Below, piece after piece: positions 62,780-64,000 of a stretch of 64,000 bases of DNA. The translations under genes and the position numbers were made by a program. Source of the DNA: G963665495 sp963677785 (GTDB lineage Bacteria > Desulfobacterota > Desulfovibrionia > Desulfovibrionales > Desulfovibrionaceae); the NCBI GenBank assembly GCA_963677785.2, contig CAXXDH010000002.1, forward strand, positions 310,001 through 374,000, given 5' to 3'. The first letter of the stretch is position 1. The number at the start of each line of letters is the position of its first letter. The notes under the pieces were generated by a model, which worked only from the letters and a program-made list of their open reading frames with translations, had not been told where the DNA came from and did not search any database.

Positions 62780-64000
62780 ATGCAACGACCAGACGTGAGA
62801 GAGATAACTATCGGGGAAATTCTGGACGAAGCTATTGCCAAAAATCCGGATGCCGACGCCGTAGTCTATGTCGACCGCAAAATGCGCCTGACGTACCGGG
62901 AGTTTGGCGAACAGGTGGACAGAATGGCCAAGGGGCTCATGGCCCTTGGAATTAAGAAAGGTGACAAAGTGGGGATATGGGCCACGAATGTGCCTTTCTG
63001 GGTAACGCTGCAGTTTGCATCCGCCAAGATCGGAGCCATACTGCTTACCGTCAATACGAGCTACAAGCTCGAGGAATTGCGCTACCTGATGAGCCAGAGC
63101 GAATGTGAGAATATTTTTATCATCGACGGCTATCGGGATACGGACTACGTCCAGATGCTGTATGATCTGGTTCCGGAATTGAAAACCCAGGAAAGGGGGC
63201 ATATAAAAAGCAAAAACTTTCCCCATCTGAAACGGGTGATGTTTTTGGGGCACGCCAAGCACAGGGGTATGTTTTCCGTTCCGGAAATTTTTTCTTTGTC
63301 CAGCATGGTTTCGGATGAAGAATACGCCGAACGCAAGGCCTCGCTGCAACCGGACGATGTGGTGAACATGCAGTACACATCCGGGACTACCGGTTTTCCG
63401 AAAGGCGTCATGCTGACGCACCGAAGCATCGGAAACAACGGCTACTGGATTGGCTTCCACCAGGGATTCGGCCCCAAGGACAGAGTCTGTCTGCCGATCC
63501 CCTTGTTTCACTGTTTTGGCTGTGTTCTCGGCACCATGGCCTGCGTCAATCATGCGTCCTCCATGATTTTCACAGAAGTTTACAAACCTCTGGACGTGAT
63601 GGCGGCCATTGACCAGGAAAAATGTACGGCCGTATACGGCGTGCCTACCATGTTCATTGCCATTCTTGAGCATGAACTGTTCAATCGCTTCGATTACAGC
63701 ACGTTGCGGACAGGCATCATGGCGGGGTCTCCCTGCCCGGTGCCGATCATGAAGCAGGTCATTGATAAAATGAACATGCGCGAAATAACCATTTGTTACG
63801 GCTTGACGGAATCTTCCCCGGTGATGACCCAGACACGGGCGGATGACAACATTAAAAGGCGTACGGAGACTGTCGGACGGGCCATGCCGGCCGTGGAAGT
63901 ATTGGTCAAAGATCCGGAGACAAACGAGGAATGCCCGCATGGCGTGCAAGGAGAGGTCTGTACGCGTGGGTATCTGGTGATGAAGGGCTATTACAAAAAC
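62780..64000 (+). CDS. AMP-binding acyl-CoA synthetase, truncated by window end
   Basis: 407 codons are visible and the frame is open at 64000, so the C-terminal lid domain is missing; the family is about 550 residues. The adenylation P-loop YTSGTTGFPKGVMLTH (199-214) and the ITICYGLTESSPVMTQ motif identify an ATP-dependent acid:CoA ligase. It forms an acyl-AMP, then acyl-CoA. The medium- or long-chain fatty-acid-type subgroup (FadD/FadK-like) fits best; the substrate is not certain. It abuts the XRE-cupin gene with no gap and uses GGAGG inside that gene's last codons, so the two are co-translated. Confidence 0.92.
   Translation, partial: MQRPDVREITIGEILDEAIAKNPDADAVVYVDRKMRLTYREFGEQVDRMAKGLMALGIKKGDKVGIWATNVPFWVTLQFASAKIGAILLTVNTSYKLEELRYLMSQSECENIFIIDGYRDTDYVQMLYDLVPELKTQERGHIKSKNFPHLKRVMFLGHAKHRGMFSVPEIFSLSSMVSDEEYAERKASLQPDDVVNMQYTSGTTGFPKGVMLTHRSIGNNGYWIGFHQGFGPKDRVCLPIPLFHCFGCVLGTMACVNHASSMIFTEVYKPLDVMAAIDQEKCTAVYGVPTMFIAILEHELFNRFDYSTLRTGIMAGSPCPVPIMKQVIDKMNMREITICYGLTESSPVMTQTRADDNIKRRTETVGRAMPAVEVLVKDPETNEECPHGVQGEVCTRGYLVMKGYYKN

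Overview
The window looks like a chromosome segment of an anaerobic sulfate-reducing bacterium of the Desulfovibrio type (Desulfobacterota). The main evidence is a full-length DsrC with both C-terminal redox cysteines, an eight-gene heterodisulfide-reductase-like (Hdr) operon, a PxxKW cysteine-rich protein, and very many PAS/histidine kinase and sigma-54 regulators. dsrAB, apsAB and qmo are not in the window, so the metabolism is inferred from these markers. I recognised no rRNA, tRNA or CRISPR array.

Layout. 0-12 kb, minus strand: housekeeping and signalling genes, namely a diguanylate cyclase, prfB with a classical +1 programmed frameshift, lnt, corC, a PilZ protein, mnmG, an M20 peptidase, a PxxKW protein and a large chemoreceptor. 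12.5-18.2 kb: a plus-strand TPR membrane protein with a retroviral-type CCHC zinc knuckle, then a shared bidirectional terminator, then the minus-strand run methyltransferase, YcaO-TPR, dsrC. 18.5-21.3 kb: EamA transporter, AraC regulator, EamA transporter. 21.3-25.9 kb: a GGDEF-EAL protein and a methyltransferase/radical-SAM fusion. 25.9-29.3 kb: an accessory patch with a 176-bp MITE-like element, a pair of ~120-140 bp direct repeats bracketing a secreted ten-cysteine protein, a secreted alpha/beta hydrolase and a 96-bp foldback.

29.3-44.2 kb is the metabolic centrepiece. It holds a minus-strand operon hdrA, mvhD, frhB/fdhB-like gene, a double-length hdrA, hdrC, hdrB, universal stress protein and an HdrD/DsrK/TmcB-like protein. 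A hybrid histidine kinase and a sigma-54 activator are divergent from it. The gene set resembles a soluble flavin-based electron-bifurcating Hdr complex, but no hydrogenase, formate dehydrogenase or Flox gene is present to feed it. The double-length HdrA carries what looks like a degenerate response-regulator receiver domain.

44.2-53.2 kb, minus strand: an exosortase, a partner membrane protein, a CHASE4-type histidine kinase and a sigma-54 response regulator form one overlapping operon. It is followed by a pilin-like operon whose largest product is a membrane-anchored L-type-lectin protein. 53.4-64 kb: a 1433-residue hybrid kinase, a FIST-like/unknown-function pair, a REC-kinase-REC protein, a ~0.9 kb AT-rich gap with a 22-bp palindrome, and an XRE-cupin regulator abutting an acyl-CoA synthetase that runs off the window.

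Start codons were adjusted from the longest open frames where a Shine-Dalgarno sequence, gene spacing or family N-terminus favoured another start. All family assignments were made by reading motifs; no search was run.
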